From: Paralichthys olivaceus
Lineage: Eukaryota > Chordata > Actinopteri > Pleuronectiformes > Paralichthyidae
Assembly (NCBI RefSeq): GCF_024713975.1
Contig: NC_091093.1
Span: 21,300,001 to 21,364,000 of the forward strand
Direction of reading: 5' to 3'
Length of the DNA: 64,000 nt
The notes under the pieces were generated by a model that was given only the letters and a program-made list of their open reading frames with translations, made no database searches and was not told the origin of the DNA. The position numbers and the translations under genes were made by a program. Positions 51,546 through 64,000 of this stretch are shown in pieces. Each line of letters opens with the position of its first letter. Position 1 is the first letter of the stretch.

Positions 51546-53627
51546 GGGAGCAAAAACAATCAAAATGTGAAGTAATTGACACATATGCTTAAATTGCCAG
51601 ATCAGGATCCATCTGACAGACAAGGACCGATGAGCTGCTCACTTCAAGCAAATTTCAATCAAAACAATTGAACCAGACTCCCCAAAGACAAGCAAACAAT
51701 ATTCAAGTGTCAAGCTCTGACCCAGTCCTGGGACAATGACACATAAATAAGACATTAACAGACAGGTTCTGTGCAGTGAAAAATCCCTGGAGGTTGAAAG
51801 GAGTTTCAGCAAAACATCCTCATGTCATATTATTTCAATTATTTTTAGCTTAACTTGCAGTTTGCTAAATATCCTTGAGTTGGTCTGAAAAAGTTGACTT
51901 AACCCTGAAAAGTAGCTCTACTGAATGATGCAGCTTCATTTTCCACCTACAACAAAATACAATATGAAATGAATACATGTGGACGAAAGTGAAATAAGAA
52001 GTTCTTCAAGTTCAAGTTGAACTGTGACATTTTCCTGCAGCACTGGATTTGTCCTCTTGTCATGTGATAATGAGCCAGTCTGTGCCTGATCATTAGAAAC
52101 CCCATGCTTTATTCTCACTTTATCACCCCCCCTCATGAGGGCCTGCTCCATCGCTTTAGTTCATGAACCTGTACTTAAAGGAAGCTGCACACTGAATCCA
52201 TGTGTTAACACTTATTAGACCCCTGCAAGTGCACGTGCCCGAGAATAACATGTTCATCCACCGCATGTCCAGCCAGAACGAGTTGCCTCATTTCAGTTTT
52301 ACTTCACTTCTATTAAACTTCCAGACTTCAAACCTTGTCGGAGTGGACACTCCCCGAGTGGAGCAGAAGCATGAATAATACATTCTTCACCCAAAGGGAG
52401 AGAAGGGGAAAGGAAGTCAGAGGGGCAGAGGTATGAAGCTGCTGATTAAAACTGAGAGATTTTGTACCAATACTTTCAGGTTAAAAGGTCGTAAAAACAT
52501 CAGTTGGGGTGTAATTCAAACGTCGGACAACCCATCAAATTAAGAACATATTTACAGGTAATCCAGTCAAAGTGGAGCCCTCCTGGAGCCTCCTTTTAAA
52601 ATCCTTAGATGGGATATTCAATAGTCTATTCATCACATTTTATGCAGGCACTTAAGCACTTATATATAATATATTTATTATTCATGCTCCAGTCATAGTG
52701 GAATGTGTGCTGCTGTAAAGTGGCCAGGATGCCATCCCTCTCTTCTCACACCCTCTGCTTCTATTTTGATTTCAAAGAAAAATGGGCAGTTTGCCATTAA
52801 AATCTGGTTCTGATAAAAATACACTGAGTACATACAGTTATAAACGGGTTGTGCTACTTTTTTTTTCTTTTTAATTCATCACAGTCGTGTTTGGTACATT
52901 TCCATTTTTTCAAGAGAGATAGAAAGATTCTGTGTTTGCAGGCTGATGCTATTCAATGTTGACACTTTTCACTTTTTAATTTAGTGTGTAAATATGCGCA
53001 CATTTGTGTTGTTATCACCAAACACACAGATCTGATCTGATGATCTGAGGATATGGAAAACAAAAACTCAATATTGGCCTGAGTTGATAAAAATCAGAAC
53101 ATCACTGTGATCATTAGGATTCATCCTCTGTATAACATGAATGTCTGTGGAAAATACTGTGACCATCTGTCGGTCAGTTATTGAGACGCTTCCCTGGTGG
53201 AACGAGCGACCCACAGACTGACATTGTCGGCCATCGCCATTGGCTCTGGCTGATAAATTAGTCATCGCTGCAAAAAGGGTGCTGCGTTATTCCTCGATGA
53301 AGACATGTCCACTGCAGACTTTATTCCAATTAGCATGACTCAGTCGTCGGTGTGCTGACCACACCGGTGCAGCGGCTGCCTTGTTCCAAGGCGGTTTCAC
53401 AAGACGTAGAGAAAGTGACACTGAGGCCAATGCGGCGCATAATCTGAAGTCAGCAACAAGGGAGGTGGCAGAAGGGAAATGTCTTCTATTTATCCTCCCT
53501 GTCGATTTTTTTCCCCCTCACCTGCCTCCCTGGCCCTTCTGTGGTTTCAGAACTTGCTATTCTCTCCGTCTCCTTGTGGCTGGACGACTTTCTCTCTGCC
53601 TTCCTCTGTGCCTGTGTCTCTCGCTGT

Positions 53628-53646
53628 CCCCCCCCCCCCCCCCCCC
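53628..53646 (+). repeat. Poly-C run (19 C)
   Basis: Nineteen C inside a pyrimidine-rich tract (about 53500-53660). Confidence 0.9.
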
Positions 53647-53844
53647 TCTCCCTCTGTCAGACTCGGCTTTTGATCTTGCCAGTCCTTGCACAGAGGTAGA
53701 CAGTGATGCTGTATGACTTTTCTCTGCCTATTAATGTCTTAACTCTTGCTCTGCCTTTTGCTGGAGGTCTACTGAGACATCATTTCCCCACGCAGCCCAG
53801 TCTAATGACAGGCCTGGACTGGTTTAATCACAAGCATACTGTCT

Positions 53845-53848
<4 letters not shown>

Positions 53849-53918
<70 letters not shown>
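53849..53918 (+). repeat. (GT)35 microsatellite
   Basis: Seventy bases of perfect GT, then CGCC, TGTGTGTGTG and a G9 run ending at 53942. The longest simple repeat in the window. Confidence 0.95.
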
Positions 53919-53919
<1 letters not shown>

Positions 53920-55239
53920 GCCTGTGTGTGTGTGGGGGGGGGTAATGTGGCGAATTCAAATGAGGTGAGGAAAAGGTTTGAAATGTACATATAGAGACTA
54001 AAATAAATGTGGTGACAGCCATAACACTGCAATGTCCTTATCAGTGACAAACACACCAACCTGTAACCTGCTGTTTGTTCCCATGGATAAAACACAACAC
54101 CGGTTGTAATCTGATGCTTTTCATCATTTTTGGGCATAAGATTGATAAATAACATATGATAACACTCAAATAAAAAAACACTGAATTACTAATTAACGTG
54201 ATAAGTTTATTGGCAAGTCATTATATTACTGTATTAGATATGAATGAATATGTGAAGGTGCCAGAAATACCCACATATTTGACTCTAAATCATCACACGA
54301 TTTTTAATCATTACTGCTCAGAGAGAAAATGAAAAAAAAAACCTTCTCCGTGGCAATAAACAGGTAAATTAAGACAAATATCCATTAGAGACACTACAAA
54401 GATTGCTTTTCCAGTGGCACAGGAAAAAATATCCTATCAAGAAAAGCAATCCTCAGAGTGAGGAGAAATTAGAGTTGAAGATTTATTGAAACAGTTATGA
54501 AATTATTCTGAGCCATATGCTGACACATTGAATCATTTACCCGAGCGACGGCTCTGCTCAAACAAAACAATACTAATGTGGACATACTCCAAGTAGCAAC
54601 TTTTAATTGTGTTTATTAGAGATCCAGGATGATTTAGTGGAAAAACATTGGAAGAAATTTAACACAAGGGTCATAATTATGATTTCTCAAGTGTAAAATT
54701 ACCTGGTGAGGGATAGTCAGCTAAATGCAATATGTAGCATCACTAGACGCCACTACCGAACATGTCAAGTAGTGCACTGGTTAGACACTGTATTAAAAAG
54801 TATTAAGAATTAAAATCAATGTAGCACAACAAGAGATATCGCTTTTTTAATTTACATTCTTCCCTGTACATTACCCACAATGCAACATGCCCACTGACTA
54901 TTTGGTCATTTGGACAGGCCTGGTTAGCCTGGTTAAAACGTGTCTGTTTTTTAAATGCTTTTAAAACAGTGTATTTTTACACATGTAGGAGACGTGTAAA
55001 TGAAACACGCACTCAGACGGAGCCTTCTGTCCACACATCATCTGCAGAACAGGGTAGGACCTCCTGACTGGCTGAGACTGTCTCACATTGGTCAAGAAAA
55101 AGAAAAAAGTTGGTAGCACCAAAACCCCCACGTTTTTGGATCACAAGAGGAAGTGGAGAGTCCATCTCTATACAAAGTCTATGTTCTGAAGAGACAACAA
55201 ATAAAGTTTTAACAAAAACTTGTTTTCATCCACTGACAC

Positions 55240-55315
55240 TCTCTTTCTCTCTCTCTCTGTGTCAGTCAATTATCCCTTTCTCCTCCTCTCTCCTCTCCTC
55301 TCCTCTCTCTCCCTG
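55240..55315 (+). repeat. CT-rich low-complexity tract
   Basis: CTCTCTTTCTCTCTCTCTCT followed by TCCTCTC units: strongly strand-asymmetric pyrimidine sequence. Confidence 0.85.
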
Positions 55316-58300
55316 CTCACTATTCATCTTTCTGGAGTGATGACTCAGTTACTCGTCGTCACACTGAGGCTTCAAAGGTGAAAAAAAAGGAAGCAGGATT
55401 TCTGAACTCGGCTCAGCTGTGAATTGTGACACCGGATAATTTAGGAGGTTTCTGGGCTGGAGCTGCAGCTTTGGATGGATTCGGCGAGGAGGGTAAAAAC
55501 TTCTCAATGAATGATGAATGTATGAGCGAATCAATTAGTCATGAACTCTGCTTGCTTTAAAAACTGATATGAACAATGCAATATCACCCAGTCTGGGTTT
55601 TATATTAAAATATCTTATCATCTGTTGCCAACAATATTAAATGATGGAAAGTAATTTACCCCAACCTTTGTCATCTATTCTCCAAATGCACATCGTTCTT
55701 CTTCTTCCCTTTAAGCCTTCATCTCCCCGTCTCTGAAGCTCCTCTTCCTCTTCTCCCGCCGTCCTCTCTCTCCCTAAGTGCTAGCTCCCAGTCTCCAGCC
55801 TCAGGGATCCACACAACTTGATTGTGTTTTGATGTTCTTGTGAAACGTACAAGTGCACTCAGCACTCAAGAACCATAACATACATTTTCAGGACCGTTCA
55901 CCCAGAGGAAAAGCAGCCGAGGAGAAAGACCGAGTATTTACTGCTGTTGATACAGAGTACACACTCACAGCTGCATAAATGCTCAAATTCTCACATTATA
56001 GGAAGACATTTTCTAATTCCTGAATCCTTACCTTTTCAGGCCCTGGACTGTAGTGCACATGTAATTTTAGTAATTTTTCCGTCTAAAGCCATTTTCATAA
56101 ATGAAGTCTTAAAAAATGTCTGGGAAATTGTGTCTGCAGGCAGAGCATGCAGGAGGACAGACATGGGTTATACCTTCTGCTGCAGAACTTTTTGTTTATG
56201 ACTCATCAACTTCCACGTCAAACCTCATTGTCAAATGATCGCACATCTCCCCGTCTTTCCAAGTCCTTCCATATCTTTGTTGGCTTCTTGTTCGTCATCG
56301 ATATGCCCTCTTGTTCACTCTGGCAAAAGTTCCAGAAAATGTCCAGAACAACTGACTTGTGATGTTTTTGTGTACATATGTCTCCTTCCTCGGGGGGTAG
56401 ATATTATCGATGTGATGGTGGCTGTGGGCCAGAATATAAAAGCTGACTGACTGAGGCCTTCTTTTAATCCCTGAAAAGTCCCATACAAGCCTTAGGGAAT
56501 TCAATATACTGAAATTACATTTAATAAATCTTGTAATACAGTGACTTTGAAATGTTCTTTGGGAGTCAAATGACGCTGTGAACGTACATTTTTAGATGTG
56601 AGTCCAGCCTAGATAATGAGTGATCGCAGAGGGAAAACGGTGGATTGGTTCATGTCCTGCATGTGAACTGTTTCCTCCTTAACAAGCACCAGGAGACTCT
56701 TACTGGTAGAGGCCAATGTGGAGAATCATGGCTGAACATTAACTGAACTCGAGGCCTTGGAGCAAAAAGTGATGTTTAATTTTCTCATGTCTCAGAGGGA
56801 CTTTTTCTTTGAAGTGTTGTGTTTAATTTCATGCTGCACTCAAGCACAGAACACAGTGGGCTGATCAGGACTGGCCATAATTACACTCACATGCAGACAT
56901 GCTTTACAATATAATGTATCGTCAGGGATCAGATGCACAAACAACAGTGGTGACGACATTAAATGACCTTTGCTTATTTGTCCTTATTTCAACATCCTTT
57001 CCTAATCCGACACGTAAAAAATTAAGAGAAGTCGGTTGTTGTTTTTTTCAACTTACGCCCAAAGAAATATCAACAAGCAAAGAAACATGAATGTCAAAGC
57101 CTCAGGGGCAACAACACCGGCCCAAGTGTGAAAACAGGGACAGTCTATTGTGTTGTTGCTGTTTTGCCACATTCATTATGCACACCTAGTTTGAATGAAT
57201 AATGCAGGTGACTAAATGGTTCTACAGAAGTAGTTCAATTATCATGAATAATTCATTTATTATTAAAAGGTGCTTGGAGATTTTATTCACACTGTGCAGC
57301 AGTGTATAATCACTTTGCCAGATTTGTGTGTCAAATGAGGCGCTACCAGTCGCACAAACACCAACGTGTCGGTGCTCAGACACTTTTGCCAAGGAAGCTC
57401 ACAAGTTTTTGTAATTTGTAGAGAAAATGAAATTGCACCGTTCGATATAACTGATGAACTTTGGCTCTTTAACGAAATGAGACAAACCTTAACATAAATT
57501 GTGCATTTCTCCTTGTGAGAGATGATCTTATTTTCTCGTCCCCCATCTGTTCCTGCCCTAATGAAATGCTCACATTAAACTGAAATCTTCTTCTGCTGCT
57601 TCAACTCCCTTCGCCTCTTTTCCCAGCCAGGTTTCGTCCACTTGCCTGTCCACCACTCATCAGCCATCACATGGAAATTATTACATTATTAATGTGCTTT
57701 AGTTTCCAGCTGAAATCTTAATAGACACAATTTAGAATTCCACATCATCCATCCATCCATACTGCATGCTGTGTCAGTGTCAGGGGGGCAATGGTATCCC
57801 TCCCAGCATGCATTTGGTTAAAAGCAGAGAGATCTCTCATCAGGCTTTGATCACATCGATCATGAAACTATTTTTGTTTCAGCTAAATCCACATTATGTC
57901 ACACTTTGGATTATTTCCTAAAGAAACTCAGAGTGCAACAAAGCTGAACTATTTATAGGGCAATTAAATTTAAAAAACACTTTAATTCATAATTAACGCA
58001 GCATGAAAACATTAGTCTTCCAAAAAAGAGAGAATGTAAAAGACAAGTTTATACTGATTATTATGTGTGGAATCAAAATGTCCCACATATCCACTGAGTA
58101 ACATACTACATCATAATAATTAAATAACAATTTAAACAGAATTTTATAATATGATATTATGATTCCCATTCTGACATGGCACTAATGTGTGGCACTAAAG
58201 ACAATTTGACGACAAGCAAGGTTAATCATGTTAACTGAAAGGTAATGAAGTGCAAGATCTTGTGGGGATGAAGTCGTTGGCAGGAAGTAGAAAGACTCAG

Positions 58301-58984
58301 CGGGTCAAATGTGCCTGTGACCTTTAAATGGGATCAATGAGCCGTAAGATGAACGGGGGAATATGACAAGATGGTAAAATGTTACGGACCTCAAACAGAC
58401 AGAAATGAGGAGTGTTTGAAGATAGTGAAGGAAAAAGAAGCCTTTAAAGAATGAAACAAGGGTAACACGTCCCGTGGGAGACTAAGTGAGGTTATATTTA
58501 AACACAGCTGTTTGCACTTATACAGCTGAGGCTGAAGGGAAAGTAATTCATTCAAAAAAAAAATGCATTGCAAAAATCTTGAATTGATGATTGTCCTAAA
58601 TTAAAACTTAAGGGATCCCAAAAGTTTAAAGAAGGCAGGGGCGGAGTTCCTGGGGGTGTTAGGGAGTTGTCCCCCTTAATATCATCGCAAATATAAGCAA
58701 TGATACTGCCGACATCATTTGAAATAGTAATACAGCACTGAACACATGTTAGCTAATTATAGATGCAAAATATAGCATTCTTAAGCTTTGACAGATTGCA
58801 CCTCCGTCCCCTCCTTGACTCACAGTGGTTTGGTCCACTACAAATAATAATTGTGGCTCATCCTCTTAGGATCATGAACTACCACATAAATGTCACAGCA
58901 ATTCAAATCTGATTTTTTTTCACCAAGACCCATGAAGTGTTGTCTGAGAAATAAATACAAATTTAAAAAAAAAAAAGATGCACT

Positions 58985-59095
58985 ATCCTTCCAAGAAGGT
59001 CAAGTAGTTTTTACGTAATCAGATGTAAATCTGAACAAATCCAACAATCAGCAGACAGGAGAGGAAACGTAACCTCCTTGGCGGAGCTCATGAAA
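58985..59095 (-). repeat. Family A repeat copy (minus)
   Basis: Reverse complement reads GAGCTCCGCCAAGGAGGTTACG and then TTACGTAAAAACTACTTGACC, the same modules as 13262-13405. Confidence 0.7.
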
Positions 59096-61044
59096 GGACA
59101 AGGCTCTGCAACACAGTAATCCTGCTTCCATCCATCCTCTCAAAGGCCTGGGAAACATATTCCTGAATGAAATAAATTGTAAAGCCCTTGCTCGGCTGCA
59201 TGCTGTGAGGCTGTAGCTGGCTGAGAGTTGCTGTGTTCGCTGTCTTTGTGGTCAACAAAAGGGCAGCAACCTGGTGTCACCCCTTTAAAATCTCCCCTGG
59301 AGCAGAGAAACATGGCTCTCACTGACTCATCTTATCACACTGGGTCTAATCCTCATCAGGACACTTTGCTTTGGAGAGAAAGAGCTGACACAGGAGCTTT
59401 TCATGAGCGCTCACCTTCTTGTTGTTTGTCCCGGCACAACCATTTGGACTTGTAATGAACGGATGCACATGATTATGCAGGCTGCTGAGTCACCCTCAGA
59501 AAATGGCTTTTAATCAAATTATTTTAACGCAGTTTCGTCATCACATTGTTGTGGTGTTACGGGCTGATACATAAATGCTGATGGCTCCTTCAAACAAGAG
59601 CGTGCGCAGGCCTGCAGTTAGAAAATACTTTTGAAGGGCACGAAGCCTTCTCACGTCGCTTAATCACGCAGACGATTCAACATCCCCACTGGGCCTCTCA
59701 CACAGCTTCAATCCAATTCCTTAACTACAGATCTTGGCCTCTCCTCCTGCCACCACGATCGATCTGAGAACAACAGGTGTTCACAGGTGTTTAAATGTGG
59801 TCACGCATTGACTGAGAGCCTTTCTGAGCTCGAGAACAAAGGGAAGCAGCTCAGTGGGCAGCAGGAGAGGGGGGATGGCAGTTTATGTGATGTCCTCTAG
59901 ATGTTTCACCTTCCTTTTTATGCCCGAGATGTTGTTTTGAATGTTTAAAACGCCCGGTGATGCGAGTGAAGTTCAGTACCTGTTACGTGCAGTAAAACCC
60001 TATCTTGTTTGGTTGAAATTTGCAAAATGAGATGAAGATGAATTCTAATTTCATTTTATTTGATTTAATTCTCAACCTAATCCAAATTTCACAACCTTGT
60101 ATAATGACAAATAGTGATTCACATGCACAATAATTGCTTTTAACGAACCCAAATAAAAGCCACACCGACTCATCAGCCTGTCTGAGTCTGGACCTGTAGG
60201 TCGGAGTATAATTTACCTTATTAACGTCCTCAGGTTAAGATTTTGTGATATTCTTTTTTTTTGCCAACGTGATGATGATGGTGACTGATGTCCTCATGAA
60301 TAACGTTCTGCTTTGCATAACTTTGAAAGGGTTCTAACGTTATCTGAACGGTTGGACGTGAGCATTCTCAGGGTTTTTCTCTCTGGAAATCACAAAAACA
60401 TAAACAAAATGTTAATTGTGACCTTTTTCCATTTGACTAAAATGAAACTTCTTCCCTTAGGGACATACAATTTATCAATCAAACACAGCATGTTTTGCAA
60501 AAAGGGCAGAAGAAGCCCAGAGGGAATATTAAACTTAACATAAACATGACTTCATTTTTTATATGGCCCATTTTCTTTCAGCTCCCGGCTCGGTTCAATG
60601 CTCTCTGTTCTGTTTCATAACAGTGAAGTCAATAATCACAGTGAAGGAAGCTGATGTTCCTGATGGTAAATATAATTTTAAGTGTAACATACAGTCACTT
60701 CAATGTTAAAAAGCAAGTTTATCAAGAACGCTCCCCAAATGCATGACTGTTCCTAATGCTTTTTCAGTTTTTCTTTAGTGTCTTATTAAGGCAAGTTGAG
60801 CATGTAAAAGTTCTGCAAAGTAAAAAAAGCCCAAAGAACGTGGAGCTCTTCCCTCCAACAGAAAACACTGTTGATACTCCTGAACCGCCTCCTCAGTCAT
60901 CTGACTCTCGGTATCGTGTTGTCACATGACATCACTGTGTCACATATTTGCAAAATTCACACCCATCATAGAATTTGGTGCTCAAATCGGAAATAAATTT
61001 CAAAAAATCTTATTTTGACCTCTTGGTGGTAAATTAATTATCTG

Positions 61045-61160
61045 TGTTCAGTATCTTGCAAAAGTAAACTCCAGAATTCCACTTGGAGAAGCTAGGGATT
61101 GAACCGACAACTGCCTGGTTATAGAACAACCTCCTCTACCTCCTGAGCCACAGCTGCACT
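61045..61160 (-). repeat. tRNA-derived SINE (minus)
   Basis: On the minus strand, TGTGGCTCAGGAGGTAGAGG resembles a Pol III A box and GGTTCAATCCC a B box, about 35 bp apart. They are followed by CCTAGCTTCTCCAAGTGGAA and TTTGCAAGATACTG, the body of a common fish SINE. Not a working tRNA gene: the anticodon arm is decayed and a SINE body follows. Confidence 0.75.
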
Positions 61161-61748
61161 AGTTCATGTCAGAGGATGATCAAAATCAGAAGTGTGGGAA
61201 TCATGACTGTACAAGATGACAGGACAGTCCAACTGGAATCACTGCTGGTGTCTTCACACTTTTAGCAAAGACAAATTCTAAATCACTGAGTTGAAAATTA
61301 AATGATCCTCTCCAAATGCATTAGAATCTTGCTTCTAAAATAAATATAAATATTTTTTTAAGGAACACAACACACACACAAACACATGCATCTTCAAAAA
61401 TGATTGTCCTTTCTCATTTATTCCACTGATCACAATCATGTGTCTGCTTCTCATGTCTCTCTTTCTTCTCCTCCTCCTTCCACTGGCTCCACTTCTTCTT
61501 CCTCCCCTGTCCTTGCTCTTCTGCATGACCAGTTCCATGTCAGCCCTTAATTGTGTTTTGATGTTCCTCCTGCAATTGAGCCCCATTCTCGCCAGCCAAA
61601 ACAGAACAGACATTTGTCAATGCACAGGCACTGTGAGATTGCTCACTCTCTCTCTCCCCCGCATTTTCTACTGTTCACCTCCATTTAACCTCCTCTTCCT
61701 TCGGTTTTCTCCCTCGTTCTTTTGTCTTTAGCACACTTGATGTTCCTG

Positions 61749-61791
61749 TCTATCTATCCATCTATCTATCTATCTATCTACCTATCTATCT
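61749..61791 (+). repeat. (CTAT)n tetranucleotide repeat
   Basis: About ten CTAT/CTAC/CCAT units. Confidence 0.9.
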
Positions 61792-61908
61792 TAGAAGTCT
61801 TCAGAGAGCGCTCAATGGAGCAGTAACATCAATGTAGGATGACACCAAAGACCTCCTTTACCCCCTGGGGCCCATGTCACATGTAATCACTGTTACTTAT
61901 AAGGCCAA

Positions 61909-61929
61909 CACACACACACACACACACAC
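61909..61929 (+). repeat. (CA)10 microsatellite
   Basis: Ten CA units. Confidence 0.9.
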
Positions 61930-62681
61930 TGTTGGTCTCCCAACACTCAGCTAAGCTCAGCTCGGGGAGTAAATATTTGTGCTGTGCAAGCTCGAGACTG
62001 AGGAAGACTCCTCACCTCAGCACTGTGCCACCAAATCATGAAATATTCAGAGATAGAGAGATAGGAGGAGGGGAGGAAGAAATGAAAGTGGAGGAGTGAG
62101 AAGATAAAAAAAGGAAGAGAGAGAGAGGTCACACATAACAGAATAAGATGGAATGAGGGGAGAGAAGTGCGTGGGGAGGTGACTTGGTGCTACAGCAGAA
62201 GATCTGAAGGGAAGGAGCGGGTTGTTTGTGAAAAGGAAGTGAAAGGGAAAAAATAGACTGCAAAGGAGGTGTTGAAGGAGCGAGATATGAAGGAGCGAGG
62301 CTGTGGGCTGAGGAGGGAGAAGAAGAGGGTGAAAGGGGCAGCGGGGGCACAGAGGAGGGGGATGTTCCACATGTGGAGGACGAATAAAGATGTCGACTGA
62401 CAGGCAATCGGAATCAGAAATAATCAGGCAGCACAATGCGTGGTGTCCGACAGCGGAGGAGATGTGTAAGAGTAAATGGATCGGAGGAGACAATGCTCTC
62501 AAGCTCTTTATGGTCCCAGACAGTCTGCAGCTGAAGAGTGATAATCCCCATCCAGGACTTAATGAGGGTTTATTCTTTCACAGGTCGTTTTGTCCTGGCA
62601 TCTTGAAAGACATCTCACTGGCAGAGCCGCTTCATTCACTTCCACTCAGCTCACTTTGTGACTTAAAAGGACCATTACACC

Positions 62682-62712
62682 CCACCTCACCCCCCTCCCC
62701 ACCCCCACCCCT
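62682..62712 (+). repeat. C-rich tract
   Basis: CCCACCTCACCCCCCTCCCC followed by ACCCCCACCCC; its complement has several G runs. Confidence 0.8.
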
Positions 62713-63747
62713 TTTATGATACTTGGTACTGTTGTATAGTAAAGTTTTGTAAAGTAAATCTCCAGGTTTTAGTCACTGATTAACGCCGCCCAGTCGCCTG
62801 GTCCTCCTCTTCGTCCCAGATAAAAATATCTCAACAACTTAACGATGGATAATATTTATGGTTCCCAGACCAAAAATATTAATGACCTCTGTGATCACCT
62901 TCTCTAGCACCTGACAGCAGAATGAAAGCCAAGAGTGGAAAATCTCAGAATCTACTGGATGGATTGAAATCTGAGGCAGATTTTCATGTTTCACGAAAGA
63001 TGAGTTTTAATAAATTTGGAACTAAAATCATTACATAACTATTTCTTGTGTCATCCCAAAACAAAAGTAAAATTACTTCTACTAAGAATCAAAAACAAAC
63101 TTTGGACCATCTTATAGATTTCTTTACAATGACCACAGCCTGAATTTCCCTTTATCCAGTATTAACTAATCATTTCTAGAATGGCAAACAGTTCAACCAA
63201 AAACTACTTATTTAAGTTATTTATTTACATTTATTCATTTGGCTGATGCTATTGTGACATATATGTTAAATGCTTTGTTGCTTTTTCCTGAACTGTAGGG
63301 AGAGCTAAATGAGTTATAGTGTGTGTACAGCAGAATCAATACAGGCAAATGAGGCTGTGGTGTTCATTTTCTTCGAGGATTATCAGTGATAACTTTAAAA
63401 ACATAAAACACTTATTTCAAGAGTGATGCTCATTTATATGCAATAGGTCAGGTGGTTAATCCTCCCGAGAGCACAAATGCGCTCAGTGTGTTTAGTGGAA
63501 ATATGTTTGTGGGATTCTTCACCAAACGCATACTATTGATTTATCACTGCACTCCTACAACATTGAGTCATGATGGAGAGAAAAAAAAGATAAACACAGA
63601 GACAATCAGAGATATCATCATCTGTAGTCTATGCATTCTTCTTACAAAGATAAAATCTGATATCTGCATCACCCACAATGCAACTCCACCACTGACAGTT
63701 AAGTCAAAAGAATAAAAATAATAATAATAATACATTTTGTTTGTAGG

Positions 63748-63795
63748 TGCCTTGCAACGTGACCTTGTGCTGTGACAAGGTCACTTTGCAAGGCA
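63748..63795. other. Near-perfect 21-bp-stem hairpin
   Basis: Left arm 63748-63768 and right arm 63775-63795 are reverse complements at 20 of 21 positions (C58/T85 mismatch), with the 6-base loop GCTGTG. Beyond three unpaired bases the flanks pair again weakly (TTTGT with ATAAA). The arms carry TGACCT and AGGTCA as an everted pair 12 bp apart, the half-site of nuclear receptors, each in the longer form ACAAGGTCA. It may be a palindromic mobile-element remnant, a small-RNA precursor, or a receptor site. Confidence 0.85.
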
Positions 63796-64000
63796 GAGAT
63801 AAAAACAGAACGAAAAAAATTAAAATAACAATGTATCAAATAAAAAACGAGAGATGTAGGTGTGTTGTGCTGGTAGCAGCCACCGTAGCCTCCGACTGTC
63901 AGCCTCAAGCAGAGATGAGGAGAGATCTGCAGAGTTCTGGTGAGCCTGAGTCTTTCTAACTACACACCCTGGGGTATTTTCAAATTTGCAGTCCTCATAT

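Larger units (their letters stand above)
47650..64000. other. Gene-free 16-kb stretch downstream of nsun3
   Basis: No frame has family motifs, phased splice sites or coding composition; the longer frames are microsatellite or pyrimidine-rich artefacts. Content is repeat remnants (47925, 49925, 51340, 58985, 61045), simple repeats, and unique AT-rich sequence with homeobox/POU-like motifs (for example 49550-49640, 57160-57350, 59450-59720) that could be conserved noncoding elements. Conservation cannot be judged from one sequence. Confidence 0.6.

Noticed and set aside
53802..54155. Minus-strand frame with a long His-Thr repeat
   Set aside because: Translation of the (GT)35 microsatellite, not a gene.
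61095..61158. A tRNA gene on the minus strand
   Set aside because: A- and B-box-like sequences are present, but the arms do not fold properly and a SINE body follows.
61335..61613. Arginine-rich minus-strand frame
   Set aside because: Comes from a CT-rich low-complexity tract (61440-61530); no flanking splice signals or homology.
62047..62502. 151-codon Ser/Pro/Leu-rich minus-strand frame
   Set aside because: Composition follows the purine-rich plus strand; no motif or start context.

Overview
This window is nuclear DNA of a teleost fish. The evidence is small exons in GT-AG introns, many CA/TG microsatellites, several interspersed repeats typical of ray-finned fish, and four genes whose spliced products match vertebrate families. 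No prokaryotic, phage or viral gene was seen.

Layout. (1) 1-8.4 kb has no gene I can support; it holds degenerate repeats and the presumed 3' flank of cdh17. (2) 8.4-34.3 kb, minus strand, is a complete cadherin-17 (LI-cadherin) gene. All 17 coding exons join in phase to 823 residues: signal peptide, seven cadherin repeats, one membrane span and a short tail. (3) 34.6-37.65 kb, minus strand, is gem, an RGK-family GTP-binding protein of 309 residues in four coding exons, with a TATA box and a CRE-like site. Its poly(A) signal lies only about 0.3 kb upstream of the inferred cdh17 start. (4) 40.05-42.2 kb, plus strand, is atp5mc3, the c subunit of mitochondrial ATP synthase, 141 residues, with ETS and NRF-1-like sites. 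(5) 43.7-47.64 kb, plus strand, is nsun3, the mitochondrial tRNA(Met) m5C methyltransferase, about 430 residues in six exons. (6) 47.65-64 kb is a 16 kb gene-free stretch with retroposon remnants, microsatellites, some candidate conserved noncoding blocks, and one near-perfect 21-bp-stem hairpin at 63748-63795.

The genes do not form one pathway. atp5mc3 and nsun3 both serve mitochondrial energy production; gem and cdh17 are an ancient neighbour pair also adjacent in mammals. The points most worth a second look are: the cdh17 exon 7 acceptor, whose pyrimidine tract is a long TG repeat ahead of an in-frame exon; QGD in place of the mammalian RGD in cdh17; the very short gem-cdh17 gap with an HNF1-like site; a cluster of CRE/AP-1-like octamers in a cdh17 intron; and the hairpin near the right end. 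I see no convincing new multi-gene system.
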